Program-made: the position numbers and the translations under genes
Notes under the pieces: generated by a model
Database searches by the model: none
What the model saw: only the letters and a program-made list of their open reading frames with translations
Told to the model about the DNA's origin: nothing
Shown: positions 21,258-30,373 of the stretch, piece by piece
Layout of the letters: the number at the start of each line of letters is the position of its first letter
Numbering within the stretch: position 1 is the stretch's first letter
Source of the DNA: an uncultured Pelagibacteraceae bacterium
Lineage (GTDB): Bacteria > Pseudomonadota > Alphaproteobacteria > Pelagibacterales > Pelagibacteraceae
Length of the DNA: 64,000 bases
Direction of reading: 5' to 3'
NCBI GenBank assembly: GCA_902539165.1
Contig: CACBHY010000004.1
Location: forward strand, 62,001 to 126,000

Positions 21258-21983
21258 TTATTTTTCCCAATCAAATCTTGGAAAAGAGTCAAAAACTTTA
21301 ATAATTCCCTCTGACCATTGATTACAAACCTTTGCATAATTCTCATCTGTAAGATTTAAACACTCAAGCGTAGAGAGTTTATCAGCGTCTTTTTTAAGAA
21401 CTGCAAAATCAATTGGAGGTCCAACAGTAAGGTCGCTTTTTAATGTAGAGTCCATTGATATGAGTGCGCAGCGTGATGCATCACCAATTGAAACTGTTGG
21501 TTTTATAACTCTATCAAGAATAGGTTTTCCATATTTTACCTCTCCGATTACGAGGTATGGTTTACTATCAGCTGGCCTTATATAATTACCCTGAGGATAA
21601 ACTAAATATAACTCATGTTGTTGACCTTTGATTTGTCCACCAACAATAAAAGTAGAACCCAACAAAACGTTATCTGTATTTATACCTTGAGGTGCTGAGT
21701 GTTCAATATTTAGTGAACCAACATAAGATGCTATTTGTTCAAAATCACTACAAGTGTTCAAATTCATTATACCTGTTGAACTTTTTAGATCTTTTTCAAT
21801 CGATTTAAAAACTGCTTGAGATGTTCCTAAATTTCCTGATGTCACAATTACAACTGTTCGGTCACCCACATCGTGAGTCATCATTTTAGAGTAAATATTT
21901 ACATTATCTAAACCAGCATTAGTTCTTGAGTCTGAAGCAAAAACAAGCCCTTCATTCGTTTTAATACCTATGCAGTAAGTCAT
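21258..21983 (-). CDS. Anbu-type proteasome-like peptidase
   Basis: Member of the Anbu (ancestral beta subunit) Ntn-hydrolase family, 241 residues. The N-terminus MTYCIGIKTNEGLVFASDSRTNAG places Thr2 as the predicted nucleophile after Met removal, with Asp18 and Lys33 region residues typical of proteasome beta subunits. IVTSGNLGTSQAV and SIGDASRCALISMDSTLKSDLTVG are further Anbu signatures. It is divergent from an ATP-grasp gene, its common genomic partner. In other bacteria the cluster also contains alpha-E and transglutaminase-like genes, which are not next to it here. Confidence 0.88.
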   Translation of the reverse strand: MTYCIGIKTNEGLVFASDSRTNAGLDNVNIYSKMMTHDVGDRTVVIVTSGNLGTSQAVFKSIEKDLKSSTGIMNLNTCSDFEQIASYVGSLNIEHSAPQGINTDNVLLGSTFIVGGQIKGQQHELYLVYPQGNYIRPADSKPYLVIGEVKYGKPILDRVIKPTVSIGDASRCALISMDSTLKSDLTVGPPIDFAVLKKDADKLSTLECLNLTDENYAKVCNQWSEGIIKVFDSFPRFDWEK

Positions 21984-21984
21984 C

Positions 21985-22080
21985 TCACTTAAATAATTAG
22001 TAAATTATAACATTTTTTCATAATCAATTAAAAGCATAACAGATATATCCAATACGCATTTGCATATTTTATTTAAGTGA
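21985..22080. promoter_or_regulatory. 12-bp inverted repeat spanning the Anbu/ATP-grasp divergent promoter region
   Basis: TCACTTAAATAA at 21985-21996 and its exact reverse complement at 22069-22080 sit near the two start codons of the 113-bp divergent gap. One arm is 1 nt from the Anbu start, the other 16 nt before the ATP-grasp start. They could be paired operators for shared control, or AAGTGA could act as a weak ribosome-binding site for Anbu. A perfect 12-bp match is more than I would expect by chance in so short a stretch. Confidence 0.45.
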
Positions 22081-22096
22081 TAAACACTAATAAGCT

Positions 22097-23542
22097 ATGG
22101 TTTCTAAGCTTTGGAAAAACTATAATTCGACACATGCTTATGATGGTTATTTTACCAAGGATAATAAACTACGAAAGCATGCTACCATCATTTCATCAAT
22201 TTTAGAAAGATACGGTAAAAAAAAGCTTCAAGAAATCGAGAAGAATTGTCAAAGTACAATAAGCGCGAGAGGAATAAATTTTAGAGTATATGCTGCTAAT
22301 AATAGAGCGGAGGAAAAAAAATGGCCTCTTGATATTATTCCAAGAATAATTCCGAAAACACAATGGAACAAAGTTTCAAAAGGTTTGAAGCAACGTGTAA
22401 AAGCTTTAAATTTGTTTATTGATGATGTTTATAATCAAAAAAAAATATTCAAAGATAAAGTGGTTCCAAAAGAAATAATTTTTAACTCTCCATATTATAT
22501 AAAAGAATGTGAAGGGTTTTCTCCTAAACACAAAGCTTGGTCAAATATTTCAGGGGTAGATTTAATAAGAAATACAAATGGTGATTATTTAGTTTTAGAA
22601 GATAATTTAAGAGTCCCGTCAGGAGTTTCCTACATGCTAGAAAATAGAATGGTCATGAGAGATGTTTTTCCTGAATTGTTTACGAGGTATAAAGTTGCAT
22701 CAATTCACCAGTACACAAATAAATTGTTCAATTGTATGGTTGAGTGTATTCCAAAAAAAACGGTGAATCCTCATATGGTTGTTTTGACACCTGGTATATA
22801 TAACTCTGCATACTTTGAGCACTCTTTCTTGGCAGATCAGATGGGTATTGCTTTAGTAGAAGGAAAAGACTTGTTTGTTGAAAACGAAATTGTTTATATG
22901 AAGACGGTAAAAGGTCCTTTAAAGGTTGATTGCATATACAGGCGTCTTGATGATAATTTTTTAGATCCCAAGGTATTTAATAAAGAGTCAGTTATAGGTG
23001 TTCCAGGATTATTTAAAAGTTGGCGTAAAGGGAATGTTGGAATCATAAATGCTATAGGCACAGGTATCGCTGATGACAAAGTAGTTTACTCTTATGTTAA
23101 TAAAATGATTGTTTATTATCTTGGCGAACAACCAATTTTAAATCAGGTAGAAACTTACTTATGTCACAATAAAAACGAAAGAAACTATGTCATTGAAAAC
23201 ATCTCTAAGTTAGTTGTGAAACCTGCTAATGCATCTGGTGGTTATGGAATAATGATAGGTCCCAAAGCAGACAAAAAAGAAAGAGATGATGTGATAGCCA
23301 AAATTAAGAAAAATCCTAGAGAGTACATAGCCCAACCTCTTGAAATCCTTTCAACCGCACCTACAATTACTGAAAATGATATTGAGCCAAGACATCTTGA
23401 TTTAAGACCGTTTGTACTTAGTGGAAAAACTACTTATGTAAGCACAGGAGGATTGACAAGAGTTGCTCTTAGAAAAGGGAGTACTATTGTTAATAGTTCT
23501 CAAGGTGGAGGATCTAAAGATACACTAATCGTTGATGTCTAA
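22097..23542 (+). CDS. Circularly permuted type 2 ATP-grasp protein
   Basis: Protein of 481 residues of the circularly permuted ATP-grasp family (DUF404/407), thought to form peptide or amide bonds in unknown small molecules. Typical segments are visible: ARGINFRVYA, NLRVPSGVSYMLENRMVM, FEHSFLADQMGIALVEGKDL, IYRRLDDNFLDP, and VVKPANASGGYGIMIGP in the ATP site. It is divergent from the Anbu peptidase. In other genomes an alpha-E domain (DUF403) gene usually follows it or is fused to it; here it is followed within 4 nt by convergent carB, so that partner is absent at this locus. Confidence 0.88.
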   Translation: MVSKLWKNYNSTHAYDGYFTKDNKLRKHATIISSILERYGKKKLQEIEKNCQSTISARGINFRVYAANNRAEEKKWPLDIIPRIIPKTQWNKVSKGLKQRVKALNLFIDDVYNQKKIFKDKVVPKEIIFNSPYYIKECEGFSPKHKAWSNISGVDLIRNTNGDYLVLEDNLRVPSGVSYMLENRMVMRDVFPELFTRYKVASIHQYTNKLFNCMVECIPKKTVNPHMVVLTPGIYNSAYFEHSFLADQMGIALVEGKDLFVENEIVYMKTVKGPLKVDCIYRRLDDNFLDPKVFNKESVIGVPGLFKSWRKGNVGIINAIGTGIADDKVVYSYVNKMIVYYLGEQPILNQVETYLCHNKNERNYVIENISKLVVKPANASGGYGIMIGPKADKKERDDVIAKIKKNPREYIAQPLEILSTAPTITENDIEPRHLDLRPFVLSGKTTYVSTGGLTRVALRKGSTIVNSSQGGGSKDTLIVDV

Positions 23543-23546
23543 ATTT

Positions 23547-26500
23547 TTATATATCTTGAAGAGAAGTAACTTTTAATTTTTTTGTTTTAAGTGACTTGAT
23601 TGCTTCTAAACATGCTAGTGCTGTCGACATGTTGGTGCAATAAGGAACTTTGTTTTTAAGTGTTCCTCGTCTAAGGGCTACTGCATCATTTAATCTGTGT
23701 TCACTATTTCCACCCCCAGTATTAATAACAAGACCAATTTTTTTAGAGTCTAATACATCTACTATATGAGGGGAGCCACTACTTACTTTATTAATAATTC
23801 TACATTTCATCCCGTGTTTTCTAATGTATTCAGCTGTTCCTCGTGTTGCACAAAGAGTAAAATTTAATCTAATCAATTCTTTAGCCAAACCTATTCCTTC
23901 ATCTTTGTGACTATCTTTTAAAGAGATAAATGCTAATCCATCTTTAGGTAAAGAGTTAGCAGAGGCTATCTGGCTTTTTGCAAAAGCCATACCAAAGTTT
24001 TTATCAAATCCCATCACCTCACCTGTTGATTTCATTTCAGGACCTAAAAGCAGATCGCTGTTTGGAAATTTATTAAAAGGGAACACAGCTTCTTTAACTG
24101 CATACATTCCTTTAGATTTATCTCTTAAGTTAAATTTTGATAGTTTTTCACCTGCCATTACCCGTGATGCAATTTTTGCAAGTGGCAATCCTTTTGCTTT
24201 AGATACAAATGGTACTGTTCGACTTGCTCTTGGATTTACTTCAATTACGTAAATTTCATCTTTTTTAATTGCATATTGAATATTCATAAAACCTTTAACT
24301 TTTAAAGCTAATGCTAATTTCTTAGTTTGGTTTTCAATTTTTTTAATCAAAAATGGTTTTATAGATATGGGAGGTAAACTACATGCAGAGTCCCCAGAGT
24401 GAATGCCAGCTTCCTCTATGTGCTGCATGATCCCTGCAACATGAACTTGTTTTCCATCTGAGATGGCATCAACATCAACCTCCATTGCATGATCAATAAA
24501 TTTATCGATTAAAATTGGATTTTCCTCTGCAGCTTTAAAGGCCTCTTCTACAAAATTTTTAAGTTGGCTTTTTTCATGAACAATCTCCATTGCTCTTCCA
24601 CCTAACACATAAGAAGGTCTTACCATCAAAGGTAAACCAATTTTTTCAGAAATTTGTATTGCTTGTTTAAATGTTTTTGCAATCCCACTTTTTGCTTGTT
24701 TTAATTTCAGTTTATTTAACAAATTTCTAAATCGATTTCTATCTTCAGCTAAATCTATAGAAGTGTACTGTGTTCCTAGAATTGGAAGTTTGTGGTCATG
24801 TAAAAATTTTGCAAGTTTAATTGGTGTTTGACCACCAAACTGAGCAATAATTCCAATAAGATTTCCTTTTTCTTGCTCTTTCTTAATTATATTAAAAACA
24901 TACTCCTCTTTTAGGGGCTCAAAATAAAGTCTGTCACTTGTGTCATAATCGGTTGAGACAGTTTCAGGATTACAATTAATCATGATTGTTTCAAAACCAG
25001 CTTCCTTTAGTGAAAAACTTGCCTGACAACAGCAATAATCAAATTCTATACCTTGTCCAATTCTGTTAGGTCCGCCTCCTAAAATTATAATTTTTTTATT
25101 TGAAGATGGATCTGCCTCACACTCTGAGTTAATTGAAAAATTTCGTTGATATGTTGAATACATATAAGGTGTGAAAGACTTAAATTCAGCAGCACAAGTA
25201 TCTACTTTCTTAAATACAGGTAAAATTTTTAGAGCTGTTCTTTTTATTCTAACAATATCCTCAGAAGTTTCGGTTAATTCAGAAAGTTTTTTATCAGAAA
25301 AGCCAATGGATTTTATTCTATTAAATTCAGCAAAATCCTTTGGTAATCCATTCTTTTTGATCATAGTTTCATTATCTACGATTTCTTTAATTTGCTCTAA
25401 AAACCATGGATCAATTTTAGATAATGTAAAAATTCTTTTTAAGTTAATTTTCTTTCTTATGGCTTCTGCAATCACAAGAAGTTTATTTGGAATATTTTCT
25501 TTAAGTTTTTTTTCAATTTGCATTTTATTTAGATGAAACACTCTATCCAATCCTGAAAGTCCTGTTTCAAGAGAAACCAATGCTTTTTGAAGTGACTCTT
25601 TAAAATTTCTACCAATTGCCATTGCTTCTCCAACTGATTTCATTGAAGTACCTAATATTGCTGGAGAGGTTGAAAATTTTTCAAAAGTAAATCTTGGAAT
25701 TTTTGTTACCACATAATCGATACTAGGCTCAAAAGATGCTGGGGTAACTTTTGTAATTTCGTTTTTTAATTCATCCAAAGTGTAACCAACAGCTAGTTTT
25801 GCTGCAACTTTTGCAATTGGAAAACCAGTTGCTTTTGATGCGAGTGCTGATGATCTTGACACTCTTGGGTTCATTTCTATAACAACCATTCGTCCATTTT
25901 TTGGGTTGATTGCAAATTGAACGTTGGATCCACCTGTCTCCACTCCAATTTTTCTTAGGCAAGCAATGGAGGCATTTCTCATCACTTGATATTCTTTATC
26001 AGTAAGGGTTAGTGCTGGGGCAACAGTTACCGAGTCTCCGGTATGAATTCCCATAGGATCAACATTTTCAATAGAGCAGATAATAATACAGTTATCTTTT
26101 TTATCTCTGACCACTTCCATCTCAAATTCTTTCCAGCCCTCTAAGCATTCTTCAACCAGTACCTGGCTAACTGGAGACTCATGAAGTCCACTTTTAATTA
26201 TTTTTAAGTAATCTTTTTTATTTTTAGCAATACCACCGCCAAGACCTCCAAGTGTAAATGCAGGTCTTATAATTGCAGGTAAACCAATTTTTTTTAAAAC
26301 TTTTGAGGCTTGGTTAATATTGTTGATAATCTCGGATTTAGGTAAATCTAAACCAATATCGATCATATTTTTTCTAAATTTTTTCCTATCCTCTGCATTG
26401 GCAATTGCTTTAGAATTTGCGCCTATGAGTTTAATTTTATATTTTTTTAAAATTCCTTTTTTTTCTGCTTCCATTGCAAGATTGAGTGCAGTTTGACCAC

Positions 26501-26771
26501 CCATTGTAGGAAGAATTGCATCAAGTTTTTCTTTGATAAGTATTTTTTCTAAAACCTCTAATGTTATGGGCTCAATATAAGTTTTGTCTGCAACACCTGG
26601 ATCGGTCATAATGGTTGCAGGATTTGAGTTAATTAATATTACTTTATAACCTTCATCTTTTAACGCCTTACAAGCTTGTGTACCCGAGTAATCAAACTCA
26701 CATGCTTGACCAATGATAATAGGTCCAGCTCCCACAACTAATATTTTCTTAATATCTTTTCTTTTTGGCAT
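23547..26771 (-). CDS. carB: Carbamoyl-phosphate synthase large subunit
   Basis: Makes carbamoyl phosphate for arginine and pyrimidine synthesis from bicarbonate, two ATP and ammonia supplied by CarA. The 1074 residues equal the full family length, with two homologous ATP-grasp halves: [20 protein letters not shown] starts the first and [20 protein letters not shown] the second. A C-terminal MGS-like regulatory domain contains [15 protein letters not shown]. Its start lies inside the end of carA (23-nt overlap). It converges on the ATP-grasp gene with 4 nt between stops. Confidence 0.97.
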   Translation of the reverse strand: MPKRKDIKKILVVGAGPIIIGQACEFDYSGTQACKALKDEGYKVILINSNPATIMTDPGVADKTYIEPITLEVLEKILIKEKLDAILPTMGGQTALNLAMEAEKKGILKKYKIKLIGANSKAIANAEDRKKFRKNMIDIGLDLPKSEIINNINQASKVLKKIGLPAIIRPAFTLGGLGGGIAKNKKDYLKIIKSGLHESPVSQVLVEECLEGWKEFEMEVVRDKKDNCIIICSIENVDPMGIHTGDSVTVAPALTLTDKEYQVMRNASIACLRKIGVETGGSNVQFAINPKNGRMVVIEMNPRVSRSSALASKATGFPIAKVAAKLAVGYTLDELKNEITKVTPASFEPSIDYVVTKIPRFTFEKFSTSPAILGTSMKSVGEAMAIGRNFKESLQKALVSLETGLSGLDRVFHLNKMQIEKKLKENIPNKLLVIAEAIRKKINLKRIFTLSKIDPWFLEQIKEIVDNETMIKKNGLPKDFAEFNRIKSIGFSDKKLSELTETSEDIVRIKRTALKILPVFKKVDTCAAEFKSFTPYMYSTYQRNFSINSECEADPSSNKKIIILGGGPNRIGQGIEFDYCCCQASFSLKEAGFETIMINCNPETVSTDYDTSDRLYFEPLKEEYVFNIIKKEQEKGNLIGIIAQFGGQTPIKLAKFLHDHKLPILGTQYTSIDLAEDRNRFRNLLNKLKLKQAKSGIAKTFKQAIQISEKIGLPLMVRPSYVLGGRAMEIVHEKSQLKNFVEEAFKAAEENPILIDKFIDHAMEVDVDAISDGKQVHVAGIMQHIEEAGIHSGDSACSLPPISIKPFLIKKIENQTKKLALALKVKGFMNIQYAIKKDEIYVIEVNPRASRTVPFVSKAKGLPLAKIASRVMAGEKLSKFNLRDKSKGMYAVKEAVFPFNKFPNSDLLLGPEMKSTGEVMGFDKNFGMAFAKSQIASANSLPKDGLAFISLKDSHKDEGIGLAKELIRLNFTLCATRGTAEYIRKHGMKCRIINKVSSGSPHIVDVLDSKKIGLVINTGGGNSEHRLNDAVALRRGTLKNKVPYCTNMSTALACLEAIKSLKTKKLKVTSLQDI

Positions 26772-27942
26772 TTTTTTTCATGTTATTAATGAATTCTTGA
26801 AAGAGGTAGACGCTATCTTGTGGTCCAGGGTTAGACTCTGGATGATATTGTACTGAAAATACTGGTTTGTTTTTAAGTCTTATTCCTTCAATGGTATTAT
26901 CAAATAGAGACTTATGAGTAACTTCAATTTTTTTAGGTAAAGTTTCTTCAACTACTACAAAACCATGATTTTGACTAGTGATTTCAACTTTATCGTGGAC
27001 TAAATTTTTAACAGGATGATTGGCTCCTCTATGGCCCAACTTCATTTTTTTTGTTTTACCACCCAAAGCTAAAGCTAAAATTTGATGACCTAAACAAATT
27101 CCAAATATAGGTAAACTTTTTTTGATTAATTTCTTAAGTATTTCTATTGCATATTTTCCAGTCGCTGCTGGATCACCTGGACCATTGGACAAAAATATTC
27201 CATTTGGTTTAAGATTAATGATTTTTTCTGCAGAGGTTTTACAAGAAACAACCGTTACTTTACATTTGAAATCGGAGAAATATCTCAAAATATTTTTTTT
27301 TATTCCATAATCAATTGCAACTACATGAAAAGTGTTGTTTATACTCTTTTTATATCCTATTTCTTTTTTCCAAGTTTGAAGTCCTTTCCAAATATAGCTC
27401 TTTGAAGTTGAAACAGTTTCTGCAAGATCAAGGTTATTTAAACCACTCCATTTGATGGTAGAATTCGTTAACTTGCTAACATTAAACTTTCCATTTTTTG
27501 AGTAAGCAATTGTTCCCTTAGGTGCGCCTTTATCTCTAATAAAGTTTGTTAAACTTCGAGTGTCTAGTCCTGTAATTCCCACAATTTTATTTTTTTTGAG
27601 CCAGGTATCTAAATGTAAAAATGCTCTATAATTTGAAGGAGAAGTTATTTCTGAGTTAAAGATTACTCCTCTTGTCCAGATTTTATCAGACTCGACATCT
27701 TGTTTATTGGTTCCAACATTTCCAATATGAGGAAAAGTAAAATTTATAATCTGACCTGCATAAGAAGGATCTGAAATTATTTCTTGGTAACCAGTTAATG
27801 AGGTGTTAAAGCAAACTTCTCCAGTTGCTTCTCCTTGATAACCAATCCCAATCCCCCTAAAAACCTTCTTGTTTTCAAGAACTAAAACGCCTGTATTAAT
27901 TTGGGAATTTTTTGAGTTTGCTTTTTTTGCTTTTTTTATCAA
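26749..27942 (-). CDS. carA: Carbamoyl-phosphate synthase small (glutaminase) subunit
   Basis: Class I glutamine amidotransferase that feeds ammonia to CarB; 397 residues. The N-terminal CPSase domain shows [20 protein letters not shown]; the C-terminal glutaminase domain has [10 protein letters not shown], the nucleophile Cys in [15 protein letters not shown], and [12 protein letters not shown] with the catalytic His/Glu. Translation appears to start at TTG (27942): the codon before it is an in-frame TAA, and no ATG or GTG lies upstream of the conserved core. A 12-bp palindrome lies 4 nt upstream of the start. Confidence 0.95.
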   Translation of the reverse strand: MIKKAKKANSKNSQINTGVLVLENKKVFRGIGIGYQGEATGEVCFNTSLTGYQEIISDPSYAGQIINFTFPHIGNVGTNKQDVESDKIWTRGVIFNSEITSPSNYRAFLHLDTWLKKNKIVGITGLDTRSLTNFIRDKGAPKGTIAYSKNGKFNVSKLTNSTIKWSGLNNLDLAETVSTSKSYIWKGLQTWKKEIGYKKSINNTFHVVAIDYGIKKNILRYFSDFKCKVTVVSCKTSAEKIINLKPNGIFLSNGPGDPAATGKYAIEILKKLIKKSLPIFGICLGHQILALALGGKTKKMKLGHRGANHPVKNLVHDKVEITSQNHGFVVVEETLPKKIEVTHKSLFDNTIEGIRLKNKPVFSVQYHPESNPGPQDSVYLFQEFINNMKKNAKKKRY

Positions 27943-27946
27943 TTAC

Positions 27947-27958
27947 AACTCATGAGTT
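27947..27958. promoter_or_regulatory. 12-bp perfect palindrome just upstream of carA
   Basis: AACTCATGAGTT is a perfect palindrome 4 nt before the TTG start of carA. The ATG inside it (27953, minus strand) opens a four-codon reading frame whose TGA overlaps the carA TTG. It could be an operator in the leader or a leader-peptide start; either is inference. The related core ACTCATGA recurs in the palindrome at 35098-35117. Confidence 0.35.
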
Positions 27959-28069
27959 AAAGGTTAATACAATAATTGCTTTATTATCGCAACAGAGATG
28001 TATTATAAAATTGTAAAAAAACAATTTTTCTTTTGAACAATTATTTCTTTGCAGTAAATTAAAAAAATT

Positions 28070-28531
28070 ATGCCCTTAAAAGATATTATCGAAAGTGAGT
28101 ATAAAACTGCTCTTAAATCAAAAGATAAAAATAAAATATCAACCTATAGGTTAATATTATCATCCATTAAGGATCTAGACATAGTCAACCGATCAGGGCC
28201 TAATAAAAAAGATACAGATGATGAAGACATCAAGAAGCTTTTAAAAAAAATGGTTAAACAACGAGCCGAATCGATTGATATATACAAAAAAAATAATCGA
28301 ACTGATTTGTTAGAGGTTGAGCAAAATGAATATGATATTTTAACAGGATTTCTCCCAAAGCAACTTGGAGAAGAGGAAACTAAAAAAATCTGTGCAGATT
28401 TAATAGCTAAAGTGGATGCTAATTCAATAAAAGATATGGGAAAAGTAATGGGTGAGTTAAAGAAAGCCCACTCGGATGAAATTGATTTTGCTAAAGCAGG
28501 CCTGATAATCAAAGATCTATTAGATAAATAA
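28070..28531 (+). CDS. GatB/YqeY domain protein
   Basis: YqeY-family protein of 153 residues, related to the C-terminal tRNA-binding tail of GatB. Seen: ESEYKTALKSKDKNKISTYRLILSSIKD at the N-terminus, VKQRAESIDIYKKNNRTDLLEVEQNE, and ILTGFLPKQL, all family hallmarks. It precedes dnaG with a 1-nt overlap (TAATG), and carA is divergent; this carA / yqeY-dnaG-rpoD order is frequent in alphaproteobacteria. The molecular function of free-standing YqeY is not settled. Confidence 0.92.
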   Translation: MPLKDIIESEYKTALKSKDKNKISTYRLILSSIKDLDIVNRSGPNKKDTDDEDIKKLLKKMVKQRAESIDIYKKNNRTDLLEVEQNEYDILTGFLPKQLGEEETKKICADLIAKVDANSIKDMGKVMGELKKAHSDEIDFAKAGLIIKDLLDK

Positions 28532-30306
28532 TGAAATATCCAAAAGAATACCTAGATGAAATTAAAACAAGGTTAAAAGTTTCAACAGTGGTCTCAAAAA
28601 CAGTTTCCTTAAAAAAGAGGGGCAAAGAGTTTGTTGGTTTGTCCCCATTTAAAAACGAAAAATCACCTTCATTTACGGTAAATGATGAAAAAGAATTTTA
28701 CCATTGTTTTGCAACTTCAGAGCATGGAAACATTTTTGATTTTGTTATGAAAATTCAAAATCTTAGATTTGGTGAGGCAGTTAAGTATTTAGCTCAATTA
28801 GCTGGAATGCAGCCCTATATGTTTTCAAAACAGGATGAAGAAAGAGAAAAAAAATGGAAAGAGTACCAATCAATTTTTAGTCAGTATGTAGATTTTTATC
28901 ACAGTGAATTATTAAAAAATGAGAGTTATTCTATTGCAAGAGATTATTTAAAAAATAGATCTTTAACTAAAGAAGAAGTTAAAAAATTTAAAATTGGTTA
29001 CATAGAAAAAAATCCAAATTTTTTTGAGAAATTAAAAGATAATTATAGTGAGCAAACTTTAGTTGAAACGGGTTTATTTTATTTAGATGAAAAAAAGAAA
29101 ATATATGTTGAAAGATTTAGAGGACGATTAATCTTTCCAATCAATAATATCTCAGGTCAACCAATAGCTTTAGGAGGGAGAATAATCGAAAACGTAGATT
29201 ATTTAGCTAAATATATAAATTCACCTGAAACAAATTTTTTTAAAAAAGGGTCTAATTTATATAATTTAGATTTAGCTCGAAAACTTTCTAATAAAATGGA
29301 TCATATCTATTTAGTTGAGGGCTATATGGATGTTGTTGGTTTAAGTAAAAATGGGATTGACAATGCAGTTGCCAATCTTGGAACTTCTTTGACTGATAAA
29401 CAAATTTTAACTCTTAATCAGTTTTTTGATGACATTATTATATGCTTTGATGGTGATGAAAGTGGTTATAAAGCTGCTTTAAGAGCAGCAGAGAACTCTA
29501 TTAAAGAATTAAAACCAGAAAAAAATATTTCATTTTTATTTTTACAAGACAAGGAAGACCCTGATAGTTATGTGAACAAAAATGGCAAAGCTAATTTTAT
29601 TAATTTTACTAAACAAAGTAAGCTTTCTATTCATCAATTTATTTTTAGTCATTATAAAAAACAAACAGCAAATAATCCTTCTTCATTAGCAATTTTTGAA
29701 AAAAAATTGAGAAGTATTGCAAGTACAATTAAAGATGATTTTATAAAAAAATATGTACTTGAGTATTTTTTAGAAAAAATTGCTGAATTAACACCACATT
29801 CTAATCAAAATAAGAAAAAGTTTTTTGTTAAAAGAACTAAATCTTTAGATACAACAAAAAAGCATTTTAATGACAGTCAATCATTGACAGGGGTTGAACT
29901 TAAAGAGTTTTCTTTATTATATTTAGCAATGAATAATTTAAATTTGTTACAAGCAAATATACATTTAATTGAAAATATTAAGTTATTTACTGATGTTAAT
30001 AAAAAAATATTTGAATTAATAATTGAGAAACTGAAATCTGGAGAGCAAATTATAATTGAGGATCTAAAGTTAGACAATCAATTGATAGAAAAGATAAATA
30101 AATTTGCACCCATTAAACATATTCTTAAAAATCAAGCCGACGATGATCAAAAAACGATCGAATTGTTAGAGGATATTTCAAGAGATTTAATGAATTATGA
30201 TCTTGAGTTTAGAATTCAAGAATTAGAATCGAAGTTCTCAGTTGATATGAGTGAGACCACATTTAATGAGCTAAAAGACCTAAAAAAAAAGCAGAATCTC
30301 AATTAA
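28531..30306 (+). CDS. dnaG: DNA primase
   Basis: Synthesises RNA primers at the replication fork; 591 residues. The N-terminal CHC2-type domain is recognisable (GLSPFKNEKSPSFTV...FYHCFATSEHG), but three of the four zinc ligands are replaced: Ser38, Lys41 and Thr62, with only Cys59 kept. The TOPRIM polymerase domain is intact (VEGYMDVVGL, then ICFDGDESGYKAAL). The C-terminal DnaB-interacting part is divergent and lysine-rich. It is coupled to yqeY (TAATG) and precedes rpoD by 67 nt, the alphaproteobacterial form of the macromolecular synthesis operon. Confidence 0.95.
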   Translation: MKYPKEYLDEIKTRLKVSTVVSKTVSLKKRGKEFVGLSPFKNEKSPSFTVNDEKEFYHCFATSEHGNIFDFVMKIQNLRFGEAVKYLAQLAGMQPYMFSKQDEEREKKWKEYQSIFSQYVDFYHSELLKNESYSIARDYLKNRSLTKEEVKKFKIGYIEKNPNFFEKLKDNYSEQTLVETGLFYLDEKKKIYVERFRGRLIFPINNISGQPIALGGRIIENVDYLAKYINSPETNFFKKGSNLYNLDLARKLSNKMDHIYLVEGYMDVVGLSKNGIDNAVANLGTSLTDKQILTLNQFFDDIIICFDGDESGYKAALRAAENSIKELKPEKNISFLFLQDKEDPDSYVNKNGKANFINFTKQSKLSIHQFIFSHYKKQTANNPSSLAIFEKKLRSIASTIKDDFIKKYVLEYFLEKIAELTPHSNQNKKKFFVKRTKSLDTTKKHFNDSQSLTGVELKEFSLLYLAMNNLNLLQANIHLIENIKLFTDVNKKIFELIIEKLKSGEQIIIEDLKLDNQLIEKINKFAPIKHILKNQADDDQKTIELLEDISRDLMNYDLEFRIQELESKFSVDMSETTFNELKDLKKKQNLN

Positions 30307-30373
30307 TCCAGCCAATTTAGTCATGGATTTTTGCAAATTTGACATTATATAAGACTTCCAAACTTTTATTGTC

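Noticed and set aside
25171-25536. 121-codon plus-strand frame
   Set aside because: Antisense inside carB with no recognisable motif and no ribosome-binding site; carB is conserved through the region.
28144-28512. 122-codon minus-strand frame
   Set aside because: Antisense to the yqeY gene, which has clear family signatures in the other direction.
30339-30367. TTGACA upstream of rpoD as a promoter
   Set aside because: No acceptable -10 at 16-18 bp spacing; the nearby TATATAAG is too close. It may be part of another element, so I did not list it.
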